A DNA stretch of 64,000 nucleotides from Pseudomonas beijingensis (GTDB taxonomy: Bacteria; Pseudomonadota; Gammaproteobacteria; Pseudomonadales; Pseudomonadaceae). The stretch lies in contig NZ_CP117425.1 in the NCBI RefSeq assembly GCF_030687295.1, forward strand, positions 3,352,001 to 3,416,000, read 5' to 3'. The translations under genes and the position numbers were made by a program. The notes under the pieces are model-generated. The model did no database searches, was not told the origin of the DNA, and was given only the letters and a program-made list of their open reading frames with translations. This document shows, in pieces, positions 1 to 8,420 of this stretch (positions are counted from its first letter, which is position 1; each line of letters starts with the position of its first letter).

Positions 1-189
1 TTTGGGCAAGACCACCAGCAGGGGCGTGGTGCGATAGGCCGACAAGCCATCGCATTCGTAGGGCTTGAGGTCTTCCTCGCGGTGCAGGATGTCCAGGTCT
101 GGCACCTGTGCCTGCAGGGCTTGCAGCAGAGCCTGTTTCTCCACCTTCGGCAAGGGGCCGTCGAGGTGTTCGTCGTAGAGGATGTTCAT
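1..189 (-). CDS. glcD: Glycolate oxidase FAD-linked subunit GlcD, N-terminal part
   Basis: Only the first 63 codons lie in the window; the gene runs off the left edge. It starts MNILYDEHLDG and contains ILHREEDLKPYECDG and AYRTTPLLVVLP, which I recognise as the start of pseudomonad GlcD, just ahead of the FAD-binding PCMH-type domain. GlcD is the flavin subunit of the membrane-associated glycolate oxidase (GlcDEF) that turns glycolate into glyoxylate. The ATG at 187-189 is the only sensible start. A REP palindrome pair lies directly upstream. Partner genes glcE and glcF would be expected beyond the left edge, but this cannot be seen. Confidence 0.8.
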   Translation of the reverse strand, partial: MNILYDEHLDGPLPKVEKQALLQALQAQVPDLDILHREEDLKPYECDGLSAYRTTPLLVVLPK

Positions 190-221
190 GGAGTCGATAC
201 CCCTCAGTCGCCACGAATTCT

Positions 222-312
222 TGTGGGAGCGAGCTTGCTCGCGATGGCGGTGGGTCAGCTTGCATCAGTGTTGAATGTGTCGCCGCTATCGCGAGCAAGC
301 TCGCTCCTACAC
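222..312. repeat. REP inverted pair (GTGGGAGCGAGCTTGCTCGCGAT family)
   Basis: Two inverted copies of the common Pseudomonas REP motif (TGTGGGAGCGAGCTTGCTCG and its complement ending CTCGCTCCTACA) flank about 40 bases. The pair sits between glcD and the downstream hydrolase gene. The same family recurs throughout the window. Confidence 0.9.
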
Positions 313-340
313 TGGGTTCATGTTGTTTTATACATCGCGC

Positions 341-1270
341 TCACTGCCCCAACCCCTTGAGAAACTCCCGGTACAGCGCCGCGGTTTTCCCCGGTCGTTC
401 AACCATGGGCATGTGGCCGATACCGTCCCAGATTTCCACCCGCAAGTCGGCGATGCCCTTGCTCCACACCGGCACGCTGCTGACGTCGATCAGCCTGTCC
501 TTGCGGCCCCAGAGTAGCAGCGACGGCGCGCGGATGTCGGCCAGGCGCGGCTCCATCGGCGGGCTGGCGCGAAAGTCGACGAAGATCTCCGCCAGTTCAT
601 CGCGGCGCCGTTCGTAACGTTCGGCCATTGCCGCCAGCACCACGCTGGGCACCCAGGGCGGGGAGGCCATGGTCATTGCATAGAACGGCGCGAAATCAGC
701 CCGCGAGTCGACGAGGAACGGGTTATGCCCGGCAGCCAGGTGGCGTTCCATATCGCTGGCCTGGGGGGCGGTGACACCGGCCGGGTCGATCAGCGCCAGG
801 GTCAGTACGCGCTCGGGCGACGTGGCCGCCAGCCACGCAGCGAGGTAACCGCCCATGGAATTGCCGATCACATGGACCTTGTCCAGGCCACAGGCGTCGA
901 GCAGCTCGATCACCCGCCGGGCCTGGGTCGGGATGTCATAGCCGCCGCCAGCCTTGAAGCCGGTTTCGCCATGGCCGGCCAGGTCGGGCACCACCACCCG
1001 GTAGTCGCTGACAAAGTGCCGGGCAAAGCGTAGCCAGAGATTCTTGTCAGCGCTGTAGCCATGCAGCATCAGGATGCTGCCGGACGCTTCATAGGGCCCG
1101 CCTTGCCAGGTTGACACGGTCATCTCGCTGATGGGGACGGTGATCTTGTGCAACCTGTAGAGACGTGCCTCCAGCGCCATGCCCATGTCGTACAGCACAT
1201 GGCCGATGCCGGGATACGTCAACCAGCTCCAGGCGATAAACACAGCAAGGACTACCCACAACACCAGCAT
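341..1270 (-). CDS. Alpha/beta-fold hydrolase, membrane-anchored
   Basis: 309 residues from the ATG at 1268-1270; a longer reading frame exists upstream, but this start gives a clean N-terminal hydrophobic segment (about residues 1-20, MLVLWVVLAVFIAWSW), probably a membrane anchor or uncleaved signal. The core has the alpha/beta hydrolase marks: the oxyanion HG in LMLHGYSADK, the nucleophile elbow GNSMGG (Ser), an acid Asp in LLWGRKDRL and the terminal His in GIGHMP. The fold is sure; the substrate is not. It resembles lipase/esterase-like or C-C hydrolase relatives. It is a single gene, convergent to nothing, with a REP pair beyond its stop codon. Confidence 0.8.
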   Translation of the reverse strand: MLVLWVVLAVFIAWSWLTYPGIGHVLYDMGMALEARLYRLHKITVPISEMTVSTWQGGPYEASGSILMLHGYSADKNLWLRFARHFVSDYRVVVPDLAGHGETGFKAGGGYDIPTQARRVIELLDACGLDKVHVIGNSMGGYLAAWLAATSPERVLTLALIDPAGVTAPQASDMERHLAAGHNPFLVDSRADFAPFYAMTMASPPWVPSVVLAAMAERYERRRDELAEIFVDFRASPPMEPRLADIRAPSLLLWGRKDRLIDVSSVPVWSKGIADLRVEIWDGIGHMPMVERPGKTAALYREFLKGLGQ

Positions 1271-1567
1271 GTTTTGCCCTCCATGGGTCAGGACAGAATG
1301 TGATCGGCCAGTCTGAGCCGACGGGTCAGACAGTGTTAAGTGAAGCTGAAACCCGAGCACATCGCGATGACATGGCCGTTTTTGCTTTGATACCAACTAT
1401 GACAGCCGCCGGATGAGTCATGTATAGCCAAAATCTGCGGCAGGGCGCTGCATTTGAAGGAGAATAAATACCCCTGCATTCAGTAGTGGCTATTTGATTC
1501 CGCCCTGATAGACTCCAGGTAACCCCCCGTTCCAGTGACTTGGAAAACCCGCGGTGCAGAGGCTTCT

Positions 1568-2653
1568 ATGCAAAAAACGGGAAAAAAGGGACGGACGTTG
1601 GCCAGGAGGCTCTATATATCGCGCTTTCTGGGCCTGACGCTGGGGTTGCTGTTGGTGAGTGCTGCCGTCTTTCCCCTTGAACCGGCACCGTGGGTCTGGG
1701 GTTTCATGCTGTTCAACGGCCTGCTCTGGCCACACGTGGCCTACTGGTGGGGCCGACATTGCTCGAGGCCGTACCGCACAGAACACCTCAATTTATTGAT
1801 CGATGCGGCGCTCGGCGGCTTCTGGGTCGCGGCGATGCAGTTCAACCCATTGCCCACGGCCGTTACGCTGGCGATGATGGCGATGAATAACGTTGCCATC
1901 GGCGGCCTGCGTTTCCTGCTGATCGGGGCGCTGGCCCAAGTGGCCGGCATTGTCGTGGGTGTGCTGATCTTCCCGCTGACCAGCGTGCCCATGACCAGCC
2001 CGGCGCAGATCTACGCCTGTCTGCCGCTGCTGTGCCTGTATCCGATGGCACTGGGTTGGTTCTGCTATCGCCAGGCCTACATCCTGGGCCGGCAAAAGCG
2101 CGAGTTACTGGCCCTGAGCCGTACCGACAGCTTGACCGGGTTGCTTAACCATGGCGCCTGGAAAGATCGCCTCAACGAGGAGTTCCAGCGCTGCCTGCGT
2201 CACCCAAATGACGGGCCAGGGCGCGGCGTACTTGCGCTGATCGACATCGATCATTTCAAAGCCATCAATGACACCTATGGCCATGTGGCTGGCGACATCG
2301 TGCTGCGCCAGCTTGGCAAGATCCTCAATCAGAACCTGCGGGCTGCCGACGTGGTCGGGCGTTATGGCGGCGATGAGTTCTGTGTGATTCTGCCGGACCT
2401 GACGCTGGCCAATGCCGTACGGGCCATGGATGGTTTGCGTGAGCGCTTCGCGATGCTCGGCTACGAACAGAACCCGACGTTGAAGGCGAGCCTGAGCATT
2501 GGCCTGGCGGCCTTCAACCCGGCCTATGGCGATGCGACCCATTGGCTCAATGATGCCGACCAGGCGCTTTACGACGCCAAGACCGGCGGGCGCAACCGGG
2601 TCACCTGTTACCGGAATCGGCAGGTGTTGGAGGAATCGGTCGTTTCCCTGTGA
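1568..2653 (+). CDS. Diguanylate cyclase with MASE2 membrane sensor
   Basis: 361 residues from the ATG at 1568, preceded by AGAGG; an in-frame GTG at 1535 lacks a ribosome site. Residues about 25-170 form several hydrophobic helices typical of a MASE2 sensor (as in AdrA-like cyclases). The C-terminal half is a GGDEF domain: DSLTGLLNHGAW, ALIDIDHFKAINDTYGH, then an intact active site RYGGDEF. RAAD lies five residues upstream, which fits the RxxD inhibitory site for product feedback. It should make cyclic di-GMP from two GTP at the inner membrane and so favour biofilm over motility. The gene stands alone; the signal it senses is unknown. Confidence 0.88.
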   Translation: MQKTGKKGRTLARRLYISRFLGLTLGLLLVSAAVFPLEPAPWVWGFMLFNGLLWPHVAYWWGRHCSRPYRTEHLNLLIDAALGGFWVAAMQFNPLPTAVTLAMMAMNNVAIGGLRFLLIGALAQVAGIVVGVLIFPLTSVPMTSPAQIYACLPLLCLYPMALGWFCYRQAYILGRQKRELLALSRTDSLTGLLNHGAWKDRLNEEFQRCLRHPNDGPGRGVLALIDIDHFKAINDTYGHVAGDIVLRQLGKILNQNLRAADVVGRYGGDEFCVILPDLTLANAVRAMDGLRERFAMLGYEQNPTLKASLSIGLAAFNPAYGDATHWLNDADQALYDAKTGGRNRVTCYRNRQVLEESVVSL

Positions 2654-2738
2654 GATGGCCACCTGCTGTCTAGAGCCTTGTTCGATTGTCGGGTAGGGTG
2701 CCCAGGGCACTCCCTCGATACGGAACAAGGATGAAATC

Positions 2739-3980
2739 ATGACGATGACCGCTGTTCGCTCCCGTCTGGCCGTCAGTCTCGGCCTGAGCCTGGCCCTGTG
2801 CGCCTTCACCCCCATAGCTTTGGCGCAACCCCATCAACAAATCCTGACCGATGCGCAGCAGTACAAGGACGAAGCCCTGAAGCTACTGGAGCGGCTGGTG
2901 AATATCGACTCCGGCTCCGGGTATGTGCCGGGGTTGACCCAGGTCGGCGACATTGCCATCGACGAACTGAAAAAGTTGGGCGCGACCATCGAGCAGGTGC
3001 CGAACTCGGATGGTAGCCAGCACATCCTGGCGACTCTCAAGGGCACCGGTAAAGCGAAAATTCTGCTGATGGCCCATATGGACACGGTGTTCAAGGAAGG
3101 TTCGGCCGCCGAGCGTCCGTTCCACATCAAGGATGGCCGCGCCTACGGTCCGGGGGTGATGGACGACAAGGGTGGCATCGTCGCCGGGATCTACGCCTTG
3201 AAAGTTCTCAAGAACCTCGATTTCAAGAACTACGCGCAAATCACCTTCCTGCTCGACGCCAGTGAAGAAACCGGTTCGGATGTGGCCACCGACCTGATCA
3301 AGAAAACCGCCAAGGCCCATGACGTGACCCTCAACCTCGAGCCGGGTCGCCCGGCCCGACGGTCTGGTGGTGTGGCGCAAGGGCAGTGCCACGGCGCTGG
3401 TGGAGGTCAAGGGCAAGGCATCCCACGCCGGTGTCGCGCCGGAACTGGGGCGCAATGCGGCGATGGAAGCCGCGCACCAGATTCTGCAATTGGGCAAGCT
3501 CGGCGATGCGGATAAGAAAACCACCATCAACTTCACGGTGCTCAAGGCTGGCGACCGGACCAACGTCATTCCCGATCAGGCGAGCGCCAAGGCCGATGTG
3601 CGGGCGGCGGTGCCGGAAGAGTTCGACCGCATCGAGAAAAAGACCTGGCCCGGGTGTCCCAGGACAAGCTAATCGCCGACACCGAGGTCACCACCAGCCT
3701 CAAGCGCGGTTTGCCGCCGATGCCACAGACGGCGGAATCGGACCGGTTGATGGCCATGGCCCAAGGCATCTATGGCGAGCTGGGGCGCAAGCTCACTGAA
3801 GAGGGCAGCGGCGGCGCGGCGGACGCCAGCCTCTCGGCCGGCGTCGGCACGCCTACGCTGGATGGGTTTGGCATTGTCGGCGGCAACATTCATACGCCGC
3901 AGGAATATGCCGAAGTCGAGAGCGTGGTGCCACGGATTTATCTGTTATCGCGGATGATCATGGAGTTGGCGGGGCGGTAG
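2739..3980 (+). pseudogene. M20 family metallopeptidase (glutamate carboxypeptidase-like), frame interrupted twice as read
   Basis: The start is ATG 2739 with AAGGA upstream, followed by a Sec signal peptide ending near FTPIALAQ. Metal-site motifs are present: LMAHMDTV, GPGVMDDKGG and LDASEETGS. The protein is readable only across frame changes: an extra C in CCC at 3355-3357 shifts the frame, and a second change at the A5 run 3637-3641 (one A missing, or two extra) restores it. Restored, it is about 413 residues, ending TPQEYAEVESVVPRIYLLSRM, the expected M20 C-terminus. The family hydrolyses C-terminal glutamate or similar peptides in the periplasm. As written, translation stops at 3515. 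It could be real decay or sequence error; see the findings. Confidence 0.75.
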
Positions 3981-4031
3981 CGCGCTATGCCGTTCGTAGC
4001 GCTGGCAGGGTATAGGGTGAACGGTTAACCC

Positions 4032-4123
4032 CTGTGGGAGCGAGCTTGCTCGCGATAGCGGCGTGTCAGTTAACGATGATGTCGACTGATTCACCGCCTT
4101 CGCGAGCAAGCTCGCTCCCACAG
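4032..4123. repeat. REP inverted pair
   Basis: CTGTGGGAGCGAGCTTGCTC on the left and its complement ending GAGCTCGCTCCCACAG on the right, with a variable 40-base middle. It lies in the 335-base gap after the M20 peptidase, which is otherwise filled by the next REP pair. Confidence 0.9.
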
Positions 4124-4191
4124 GGGAGATGTGCTGCAAGACTCGGTGGTTCGCTCCTATACCGATGGTAATACGATAAACACAAGGCTTT

Positions 4192-4307
4192 TGTGGCGAG
4201 GGAGCTTGCTCCCGCTGGACTGCGCAGCAGGCCCAAGTTTTTTGATTCAGCACAAAATGCTTGGGGCCGCTTCGCGACCCAGCGGGAGCAAGCTCCCTCG
4301 CCACAGG
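4192..4307. repeat. REP inverted pair, second family (GTGGCGAGGGAGCTTGCTCCC)
   Basis: The left arm TGTGGCGAGGGAGCTTGCTC and the right arm ending GAGCAAGCTCCCTCGCCACA are inverted. The inner bases include GCTGGACTGCGCAGCAGGCCC. This is a different REP family from the preceding element, 68 bases away; both act as 3' flanks of the convergent genes. Confidence 0.88.
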
Positions 4308-4315
4308 GGGATGCG

Positions 4316-4657
4316 CTATGTCGAAGGGCGCGCTTCGACGTTGTCCAGTGCTCGGTTTGCCAGCTGTCCACTCAACTCGATCAATTGGTGGATGCCCAGG
4401 GCAATGTGGCGCCTTGAGCCTTCCAGGTCGAAGGCCAGGTCGCTGAGCATGGCGGTGGCCGAGGCGAGGGTTTCGCTGAGGTTGGCGAGCAGGGATTCGG
4501 TGTCGACACCGTTGACGACCGTGAAGAGTTGGCCGGGATCAGCCTCGGGTTTGCTGGGTTTGGGCTTGAGGTAGTAATCGAGGACGCGGTCGGCGGCTTT
4601 GTCGAACGCTTTTGATGTTGGATCGCTATCCGGTGGATTCGGTGTTGGCTTGAACAT
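4316..4657 (-). CDS. DUF6124 family protein
   Basis: 113 residues. The start ATG 4655-4657 has AAGGAG eight bases upstream. The sequence (start MFKPTPNPPDSDP, then RVLDYYLKP, DTESLLANLSETLASA, DLEGSRRHIALGIHQLIELS) matches the small DUF6124 proteins common in Pseudomonas, whose function is unknown to me. It is predicted soluble and largely helical, with no signal peptide and no membrane helix. It has a long hairpin-rich leader (4681-4864) and ends inside a REP flank. No partner gene is evident. Confidence 0.7.
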   Translation of the reverse strand: MFKPTPNPPDSDPTSKAFDKAADRVLDYYLKPKPSKPEADPGQLFTVVNGVDTESLLANLSETLASATAMLSDLAFDLEGSRRHIALGIHQLIELSGQLANRALDNVEARPST

Positions 4658-4680
4658 GGATGAAACTCCTTGGTTATTGG

Positions 4681-4864
4681 AGCCGCAACCTTTTGCTACC
4701 AAACATTAGGTGGCGGCTATACGCAGGTTGGTAGACCGGGTACCAAGGCAAACCCAGCGCGCCACAAGGGCGCCCCGCGCACAGCCGCCATAATAAATAT
4801 GCCGGAGCTGTGCGCCTTAGTTTTACCCGGGCTACCAAACCCGATCGCTGATTTGTCAGCGATC
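4681..4864 (-). promoter_or_regulatory. Hairpin-rich leader upstream of the DUF6124 gene
   Basis: Four inverted repeats are packed into 184 bases: GATCGCTGA/TCAGCGATC (4843-4851, 4856-4864), GCGCACAGC/GCTGTGCGC (4777-4785, 4807-4815), TTGGTA/TACCAA (4728-4733, 4741-4746) and AGCCGC/GCGGCT (4681-4686, 4713-4718). They precede the AAGGAG site of the gene. The motif CTACCAAAC occurs twice in this stretch (near 4697 and 4833). An untranslated structured leader is inferred; a promoter was not identified. The rest of the 4658-5144 gap holds a REP pair at 5029-5116 and nothing else I can support. Confidence 0.5.
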
Positions 4865-5028
4865 CGGAAACGATAAAACCTGGCCCCAAGGCGCACAAGC
4901 CGGCGGATTCTGGCGCAGTTGTAGGCAATGGCGCAAGGTGAGGTCGTTCGGTCTTACATCAAGAGTAATGAGGTAAACATCCAGGCGTTTGTGGTGAGGG
5001 AATTTAGCGAAACGTCGCACCGCCCCGC

Positions 5029-5116
5029 TGTGGGAGCAAGGCTTGCCCGCGATGAAGATGACGCGGTCTCCTGGCGAACCGAGGTGCCTGCATCGCGAGC
5101 AAGCTTTGCTCCCACC
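5029..5116. repeat. REP inverted pair (GGGAGCAAGGCTTGCCCGCGAT variant)
   Basis: The left arm TGTGGGAGCAAGGCTTGCCC and the right arm ATCGCGAGCAAGCTTTGCTC differ slightly from each other, so this is a hybrid of two sub-variants of the main REP family. It lies just past the stop codon of the phosphate-binding/OmpA gene. Confidence 0.85.
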
Positions 5117-5144
5117 GGGATTTTTGTTGCGCCGCTTGGCGGGT

Positions 5145-6479
5145 TCAGTAAACCCAAACCTCCACCCGCCGATTCCGAACCCGACCCTCATCCTCGCTGT
5201 TGGCCGCCACCGGCATCAAGGCGCCGAACCCTCGCACTTCCCGGAGCGCCACGCCGTATTTGACCAGCTCCCGCCGCACCGCCATGGCCCGCAGTTTGGA
5301 CAACAGGTCGGCCCGCGCCGGGTCGTCCTTGGCGTCGCCAAAACCCACCAGCGTTACGCGTCGATCGGTTTTGCCGTGCTGCTTTATATAGTCGAGCACA
5401 CGGCCCAGGTCCTGGTGGGCCTTGTTGTCCAGGCTGGCGCTGCCTTCTTCGAAGCGGAAATTCACGCTCAAGCGTTGGGCGTGGCGGCTCAGGGCCTGGT
5501 AGCCCTCGGGCATCAGTGCATTCGGCGTGACGGCCATGGCCTGGACGGTCTGGGCGATGAACCCGTTGGCCGCGACGATGGCCTGGCCCTTGTCGCTTTG
5601 GGCGAACGCCACCAAGGCCTCGGCCCACGGGTTGGTGCCCCAGGGGGGTAAATAGAAGAACAGGCGCCGGGAGAGTGGGTAGTCCTCGGTGGCGATCAGG
5701 TGGTTGAGCGGCAGCATGGGTTGGGAAGCGCCGTCGACAATGGCCAGCGCCTTGGCCTGGCGCACGTAGGGCAAACCGATGAAACCGATGCCTTGTGGGT
5801 CCTGGCTGACAGCGTCGGACAACTGTTCGCTGGACTCGAAGCGCCGGGCGCTAGGATCCAGGCGTTTGCCCTGTCGGCTGAGCACCAGCTCCTTGAAGGT
5901 GTCGTAGGTGCCGGACTGTTCATCCCGGGCATACAGATGAATCGGCCCGCCCGTCCCGCCGACGGCCTCCCAGGTTTTCGCCTCGCCACTGAATATCCGC
6001 GCCAGTTGCACGGTATCGAGTTGCTGCAGCGGGTTGTGGGGATGAAGGATGATCGCCAAGCCATCGATGGCGATGACCTGCTCGGCGGCAGGACTTTTCA
6101 GGTCGCCCAGGGACGATAATTCCTTCAGCTCACTGTCCTTGATCGGCCGGGAAGAGGCGGCCAGGTCGGCGCTGGCCTGCTTGAGGGCGGCGAAACCGGT
6201 GCTGGAGCCGTGGGCCGCGATGTCGACTTCCACCCGCCGGCCATCGGCAGTCTGGCCGACGATGCGTTGCTCGTTGTCACGCCCGGTGATTTCACTGCTG
6301 ACCCTGCGCAGGCCCTGATCCTCCATCAAGCCTCTGACCAGGGCCGGCCCTAGCGCCGCGCCGATGGTATTGGAGCCCTGGAGGCGCAAGGCTGGGCCCT
6401 GTTCGGGAATGGGCAACTTGCCGGCCCATGCCACGAACGGCAGCCAGAGGCCCATGAAAACCACAACACACAGCCGCAT
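5145..6479 (-). CDS. Phosphate-binding (PstS-like) domain fused to an OmpA C-terminal domain
   Basis: 444 residues. A signal peptide (MRLCVVVFMGLWLPFVAWA) is followed by a PBP-like domain from about residue 28 to 310. Marks of this domain are LRLQGSNTIGAALGPAL, HGSSTGFAALKQASADLAAS and the anion-binding loop ARDEQSGTYDTFKE. Residues about 335-444 form an OmpA/MotB-type peptidoglycan-binding domain (VNFRFEEGSASLD, VTLVGFGDA, end VRNRRVEVWVY). The protein is probably periplasmic and tethered to peptidoglycan. Proteins of this double build occur in Pseudomonas, but no transporter genes are adjacent here. Phosphate or a similar oxyanion is a guess from the fold. The ATG at 6479 has AAGGTG upstream. 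Confidence 0.85.
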   Translation of the reverse strand: MRLCVVVFMGLWLPFVAWAGKLPIPEQGPALRLQGSNTIGAALGPALVRGLMEDQGLRRVSSEITGRDNEQRIVGQTADGRRVEVDIAAHGSSTGFAALKQASADLAASSRPIKDSELKELSSLGDLKSPAAEQVIAIDGLAIILHPHNPLQQLDTVQLARIFSGEAKTWEAVGGTGGPIHLYARDEQSGTYDTFKELVLSRQGKRLDPSARRFESSEQLSDAVSQDPQGIGFIGLPYVRQAKALAIVDGASQPMLPLNHLIATEDYPLSRRLFFYLPPWGTNPWAEALVAFAQSDKGQAIVAANGFIAQTVQAMAVTPNALMPEGYQALSRHAQRLSVNFRFEEGSASLDNKAHQDLGRVLDYIKQHGKTDRRVTLVGFGDAKDDPARADLLSKLRAMAVRRELVKYGVALREVRGFGALMPVAANSEDEGRVRNRRVEVWVY

Positions 6480-6592
6480 GCCGGCACCTTCTGAACCCGA
6501 GGAAGTGCCGGAAGATTAAGTCAGTCAGGTTACTGAAAGGTGACAGGGGTGCGACTTGTCAGGTGTAGCAGAGTGGTGCGGGAGCGGTGTGT

Positions 6593-6698
6593 TGTGGGAG
6601 CAAAGCTTGCTCGCGATACAGGCGACCCGATTTAACGGCGGGACCGTGTCATCGTTCATCGCGAGCAAGCTTTGCTCCCACAGGCTTGCTCCCACAGG
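6593..6698. repeat. REP inverted pair with a duplicated end
   Basis: The arms are TTGTGGGAGCAAAGCTTGCTCG and CGAGCAAGCTTTGCTCCCACAG. The last segment GCTTGCTCCCACAGG is then repeated in tandem, giving an extended right end. It fills most of the gap between the PstS/OmpA gene and xthA. Confidence 0.85.
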
Positions 6699-6714
6699 GT
6701 TTGATGTGACGCGA

Positions 6715-7527
6715 TCAGCTCAGTTGCAACCAGATCGGCGCATGGTCAGATGGTTTTTCCATGCCCCGCAGCTCATAGTCCACGCCAGCGTCCTTGACCC
6801 GTGGCAGCAGGCCGTGGGAAGTGAGGATCAGGTCGATGCGCAGGCCGCGTTTGGGCTCGTCCTCGAAACCGCGGCTGCGGTAGTCGAACCAGCTGAAACG
6901 GTCGGTGACGTCCGGGTTCAGGTGGCGGAAGCTGTCCACCAGGCCCCAGTTCTTCAGGCGGGCCATCCATTCGCGCTCTTCCGGCAGGAAGCTGCACTTG
7001 CCGGTTTTCAGCCAGCGCTTCATGTTGTCCGGGCCAATGCCGATGTCGCAGTCTTCCGGGGAAATGTTCACGTCGCCCATCACCACCACTGGCTGGTCGT
7101 TGCTGAAGCGGCTTTCCAGCAGTTGCTGCAGATCGCTGTAGAAACGCTCCTTGGCCGGGAATTTGGTTGGGTGGTCGCGGCTTTCACCCTGGGGGAAGTA
7201 ACCGTTCATGATGGTCACCGGCACGCCGTTGGCATCGGCGAAGGTGCCCCAGATGAAGCGCCGCTGGGCGTCCTCGTCGTCACTGTCGAAGCCTTTGTAC
7301 AGGCTCAGCGGCGCCTGGCGGGAGAGCAGGGCGACGCCGTAGTGGCCTTTTTGCCCGTGGTAATGCACGTGGTAACCCAGGGCCTGCACCTCGGCCAGGG
7401 GGAATTGCTCGTCGTGAACCTTGGTTTCCTGCAGCCCGATCACATCCGGCTGGTGCTTCTCGATCAGCGCCGCCAGCTGATGGGGGCGGGCGCGCAGCCC
7501 ATTGATGTTGAAGGAGACGATCTTCAT
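6715..7527 (-). CDS. xthA: Exodeoxyribonuclease III
   Basis: 270 residues, the usual length. The start is ATG 7525-7527 with AAGGAG? not seen; the start is chosen because it gives the canonical [15 protein letters not shown]-terminus. Endonuclease/exonuclease/phosphatase fold with the metal and catalytic motifs LQETKVHD (Glu), [27 protein letters not shown] (Asp, Asn) and the terminal [10 protein letters not shown] (Asp, His). ExoIII cuts at abasic sites and removes 3' blocks in base excision repair in the cytoplasm. It is a single gene with its own flanks; the gene on the other side is divergent. Confidence 0.95.
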   Translation of the reverse strand: MKIVSFNINGLRARPHQLAALIEKHQPDVIGLQETKVHDEQFPLAEVQALGYHVHYHGQKGHYGVALLSRQAPLSLYKGFDSDDEDAQRRFIWGTFADANGVPVTIMNGYFPQGESRDHPTKFPAKERFYSDLQQLLESRFSNDQPVVVMGDVNISPEDCDIGIGPDNMKRWLKTGKCSFLPEEREWMARLKNWGLVDSFRHLNPDVTDRFSWFDYRSRGFEDEPKRGLRIDLILTSHGLLPRVKDAGVDYELRGMEKPSDHAPIWLQLS

Positions 7528-7704
7528 GGTCGGCTGTCCTGGCAAAACTGCGATGCTAGCTGACATGTGGGAAGGGAGCCAGCGTGGCAGTAGGACAAAT
7601 GCGCTGCTAATGTCCTTTGCATGTAGGAACGATCACGACCCTCTCGGGTTCGTACTCAATAAGAGCAGGGCCTCACCGAGCCTCGCCCCAGGAGATCCAA
7701 CACC

Positions 7705-8355
7705 ATGCCTGAAACTGCAACCGCCATCGCCGACGTCCATATGCTCGACAGCGGTTATTCCCGTGAAGCCCGTTCGTTGCTGTACCAGGCCTATCGCCAT
7801 GAGCCGACCTTCAGCTACCTGTTCGAATCCGAGCGTCCCGGTTATGAACAGCGGGTGCGGGCTACGGTGCGTGAGCTGGTCAAGCAGCATTTTCTTCAGG
7901 ACCTGCCGGCCATCGGCCTTCTGGTCAACGACCGCCTGATCGGCATCGCCCTGATCGCCCCGCCACAGCGGCGCTTGGGCATCACCGAAAGTTGGGCCTG
8001 GCGCCTGCGCATGGTCTTGAGCACTGGTTTCCGTTGCACTCGGCGCTATCTGGAGTACCACGCGGCGGTGCTGGCCTGCCTGCCGTCGGATGCGGTCCAT
8101 GTATTGCCGCTGCTGGGGATTCATCCGCAGTTCCAGGGCAAGCATTTCGGCGAGCAGTTGCTCGAGGCGGTCCATAACTGGTGTGCGGTGGACGAGCATT
8201 CCCGAGGGGTGGTGCTGGACACTGGCAACCCGCGTTATCTTGAGTTTTATAAACGCCAGGGTTACGAGGAAATCGGTGAGGTTGCGGTAGGACCGATCCG
8301 CGAGCATGTGTTCTTCCACGCCAACCCACAGGTTCTGCAAAGCGCAACGGGCTAA
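7705..8355 (+). CDS. GNAT family N-acetyltransferase
   Basis: 216 residues; the start ATG 7705 has CAGGAGA upstream. The acetyl-CoA-binding part is visible in the second half: VHVLPLLGIHPQFQGKHFGEQLLEAV carries the Q/RxxGxG/A-like loop (QGKHFG), followed by the typical LDTGNPRYLEFYKRQGYEEIGEV. The substrate is unknown. The N-terminal half (LYQAYRHEPTFSYLFE) suggests a family member related to small-molecule or antibiotic-type acetyltransferases. It is monocistronic, with tamA starting 65 bases downstream under a separate ribosome site. Confidence 0.85.
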   Translation: MPETATAIADVHMLDSGYSREARSLLYQAYRHEPTFSYLFESERPGYEQRVRATVRELVKQHFLQDLPAIGLLVNDRLIGIALIAPPQRRLGITESWAWRLRMVLSTGFRCTRRYLEYHAAVLACLPSDAVHVLPLLGIHPQFQGKHFGEQLLEAVHNWCAVDEHSRGVVLDTGNPRYLEFYKRQGYEEIGEVAVGPIREHVFFHANPQVLQSATG

Positions 8356-8420
8356 TCGGTCGAACTTTTGCGAAATGTCCGGCTCTATCAGGCACCTACG
8401 CTCGTGATAGCATCCGCGCC

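Noticed and set aside
3355..3641. Programmed frameshifting to produce the full M20 peptidase
   Set aside because: The first shift has no slippery site and would need +1 slippage at GGC CCG A; sequence error or mutation is simpler.
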